Assembly (NCBI GenBank): GCA_043808565.1
Contig: JAZDEQ010000033.1
Location: forward strand, 1-6,331
Source of the DNA: UBA12403 sp043808565
Lineage (GTDB): Bacteria; Patescibacteriota; Patescibacteriia; UBA9934; GWF2-40-263
Length of the DNA: 6,331 bases
Direction: 5' to 3'
Shown in pieces: positions 5,316-6,331 of the stretch. The notes beneath the pieces are model-generated. The model was not told the DNA's origin. It did no database searches and was given only the letters and a program-made list of their open reading frames with translations. Made by a program: the position numbers and the translations under genes. The stretch's first letter is position 1. Each line of letters starts with the position of its first letter.

Positions 5316-5344
5316 ATTATATAAAAAAGGCTCTTGATTGGCAA
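5316..5344 (-). promoter_or_regulatory. Promoter of tRNA-Ser
   Basis: The minus strand carries TTGCCA (5344-5339), a 17-base spacer and a perfect TATAAT (5321-5316). Transcription would begin near 5309, about six bases before the mature tRNA. The start region is GC-rich (CCGCCGCC), as is typical of stable-RNA promoters. It is the closest to consensus in the window together with the one at 2260. Confidence 0.85.
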
Positions 5345-5376
5345 GGTGATAAAATTACTCCAAATTCGAGTATTTT

Positions 5377-5404
5377 TTGTCTCAAGTAAAAAATATGCTA
5401 AAAT
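5377..5404 (+). promoter_or_regulatory. Promoter of the nitrilase-family gene
   Basis: TTGTCT (5377-5382), a 16-base spacer and TAAAAT (5399-5404) preceded by TGC form an extended -10 promoter. The predicted start, near 5411, is only about three bases before the ATG at 5414. The mRNA would be leaderless or nearly so, and no Shine-Dalgarno is present. Confidence 0.6.
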
Positions 5405-5413
5405 AATCCCACT

Positions 5414-6259
5414 ATGAAACTAAAAATCGCCGTCGTGCAATTTAAAATTACTCATTTAAATCCGGAAAAAAATTGGCAACGGATTGAGGGTTTTATTAAA
5501 AAGGCCAAAAACAAGCAGGCTCAAGTTATTGTTTTTCCGGAAGATTGTTTAACCGGCAGTATTGGCGATACTTTAACCGGGGTTAAAAATTATTATAAAA
5601 AATGGCTGGACGGTTCATTTAAAACCAAAAAAAACTGGCAAAAATTAGCCGCCAAATATCAAATCGATATCGTGGCCGGTACAATCATGGAAAGCGTCAA
5701 AGGACACAATTACAATACCTGCTATTACATTAACGCCAAAGGTAGGGTTCTTGGTAATTATCATAAAAACCATTTATATAAATCCGAACGTAACATGTTG
5801 GAACCTGGAACTGAAATTTCCGTTTTTAATACGGCTTGGGGCAAAGCTGGAATCATCATTTGCTGGGACATCATGTACCCGGAAATTTTTCAGCGTTTGG
5901 TAAAATCTGGCGCGCAAATTATTTACTGTCCCAGCTACTGGTGGACTGGGGTTTCTGAATCAACCGAAAAATATAACCCCCGGGAACAAGAAAAACTCAT
6001 TGATGCTCTGTGTGTCACTCGAGCCACGGAAGCTGACAGTGTTTTTGTTTATGCCAATGCCGCTGGAACGATCCGTTATAAATACAAAAATGCGCCACCA
6101 GATATTTTAATTGGCCACTCCCAAATTACCATGCCAGTTTTGGAAACTGTCAAAAAAATAAATCACAATCGGGAAAAAATGTTTATCCAAGAAGTCGATT
6201 TTAGTTTACTTAAAAAAGCCGAACGCGTTTATCAAACTCGAGCTAGTTTGTTGAAATAA
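5414..6259 (+). CDS. Carbon-nitrogen hydrolase (nitrilase superfamily)
   Basis: Cytoplasmic enzyme of 281 residues that cleaves a non-peptide carbon-nitrogen bond, typically an amide, in a small molecule. The full catalytic triad is visible: Glu43 in VIVFPEDCLTG, Lys118 in GNYHKNHLY, and nucleophile Cys150 in GIIICWDIMYPE. Glu125, just after the lysine motif, is a possible second conserved acid. The N-terminal strand KIAVVQFKI and the segment VAGTIMES (87-94) are also typical. Length fits a single-domain member of the superfamily. No biotin- or NAD-synthetase domain is fused, and there is no signal peptide or membrane helix, so it is not apolipoprotein N-acyltransferase. The PSYWWTG segment (173-179) and a lysine-rich composition do not let me name the substrate. 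The ATG at 5414 begins the conserved strand. The gene stands alone and diverges from the tRNA. Confidence 0.93.
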   Translation: MKLKIAVVQFKITHLNPEKNWQRIEGFIKKAKNKQAQVIVFPEDCLTGSIGDTLTGVKNYYKKWLDGSFKTKKNWQKLAAKYQIDIVAGTIMESVKGHNYNTCYYINAKGRVLGNYHKNHLYKSERNMLEPGTEISVFNTAWGKAGIIICWDIMYPEIFQRLVKSGAQIIYCPSYWWTGVSESTEKYNPREQEKLIDALCVTRATEADSVFVYANAAGTIRYKYKNAPPDILIGHSQITMPVLETVKKINHNREKMFIQEVDFSLLKKAERVYQTRASLLK

Positions 6260-6263
6260 CTTA

Positions 6264-6317
6264 CATGCTTTAAGGGGGCGCTAAGGCTTTAAGGCGTTGA
6301 GGGGCTTTAAGGGCATG
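6264..6317. repeat. GCTTTAAGG direct repeats downstream of the nitrilase-family gene
   Basis: GCTTTAAGG occurs three times (6267-6275, 6286-6294, 6304-6312) at spacings of 19 and 18 bases, in a G-rich spacer. The block is flanked by CATGC (6264-6268) and GCATG (6313-6317), and is followed by GAAAATTTATTTTT. It could fold into a weak terminator-like hairpin for the gene just upstream. The similar word GCTTAAG occurs at 2921 beside the other G/C-run spacer. The window ends before the block's full context is seen. Confidence 0.5.
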
Positions 6318-6331
6318 GAAAATTTATTTTT

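Noticed and set aside
5135..5389. Plus-strand frame of 84 residues across the tRNA region
   Set aside because: It translates the complement of the tRNA-Ser gene and the terminator palindrome, a common annotation artefact (RDSNPGY-type peptides from antisense tRNA).

Overview
The window looks like a stretch of a streamlined bacterial chromosome, most likely from the Candidate Phyla Radiation (Patescibacteria, perhaps a parcubacterial lineage). This is inferred from three things. The DnaG primase has the toprim wording EGNLDVVASHKAG, of a type I associate with that group. Most genes lack strong Shine-Dalgarno sequences. Several small conserved-looking proteins sit among short intergenic palindromes. 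UGA is used as a stop, which argues for the standard bacterial code. Taxonomy rests on recalled protein style, not on a search.

Layout, left to right. Positions 1-235 hold the intrinsic terminator of dnaG and, beyond it, strong hairpins that may be the leader of an unseen minus-strand gene. dnaG (replicative primase) fills 236-2083 on the minus strand. Its upstream region, 2093-2216, is a long near-perfect inverted repeat built from iterated ACGAAT-like units. A plus-strand gene at 2338-2733 follows. It encodes a tautomerase-superfamily-like protein and has its own promoter, strong ribosome binding site and GC-rich terminator, with richer GC content than its neighbours. A gene-free spacer (about 2802-2971) carries two facing arrays of G-runs and C-runs, then a terminator for the minus-strand genes to its right.

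Positions 2972-3747 hold two overlapping minus-strand genes for small paralogous proteins that share GYxxH, FPR[FY]H and HLDQ motifs; their function is unknown. Next come a two-helix membrane protein (3827-4456) and uppS, the undecaprenyl diphosphate synthase (4465-5148), which appear to form an operon transcribed leftwards as uppS then membrane protein. A tRNA-Ser(GGA) gene at 5216-5303, minus strand, has a near-consensus promoter and a terminator palindrome that starts on the last base of its encoded CCA. A carbon-nitrogen hydrolase (nitrilase superfamily) with a complete Glu-Lys-Cys triad occupies 5414-6259 on the plus strand, apparently from a near-leaderless transcript. The right edge carries GCTTTAAGG repeats.

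The recognisable genes are housekeeping ones: priming of replication, lipid carrier for cell wall synthesis, and translation. No defence system, CRISPR array, insertion sequence or complete mobile element is visible. The points most worth a second look are the paralogous HLDQ pair, the self-contained tautomerase-like module, the dnaG palindrome and the paired G-run spacer.
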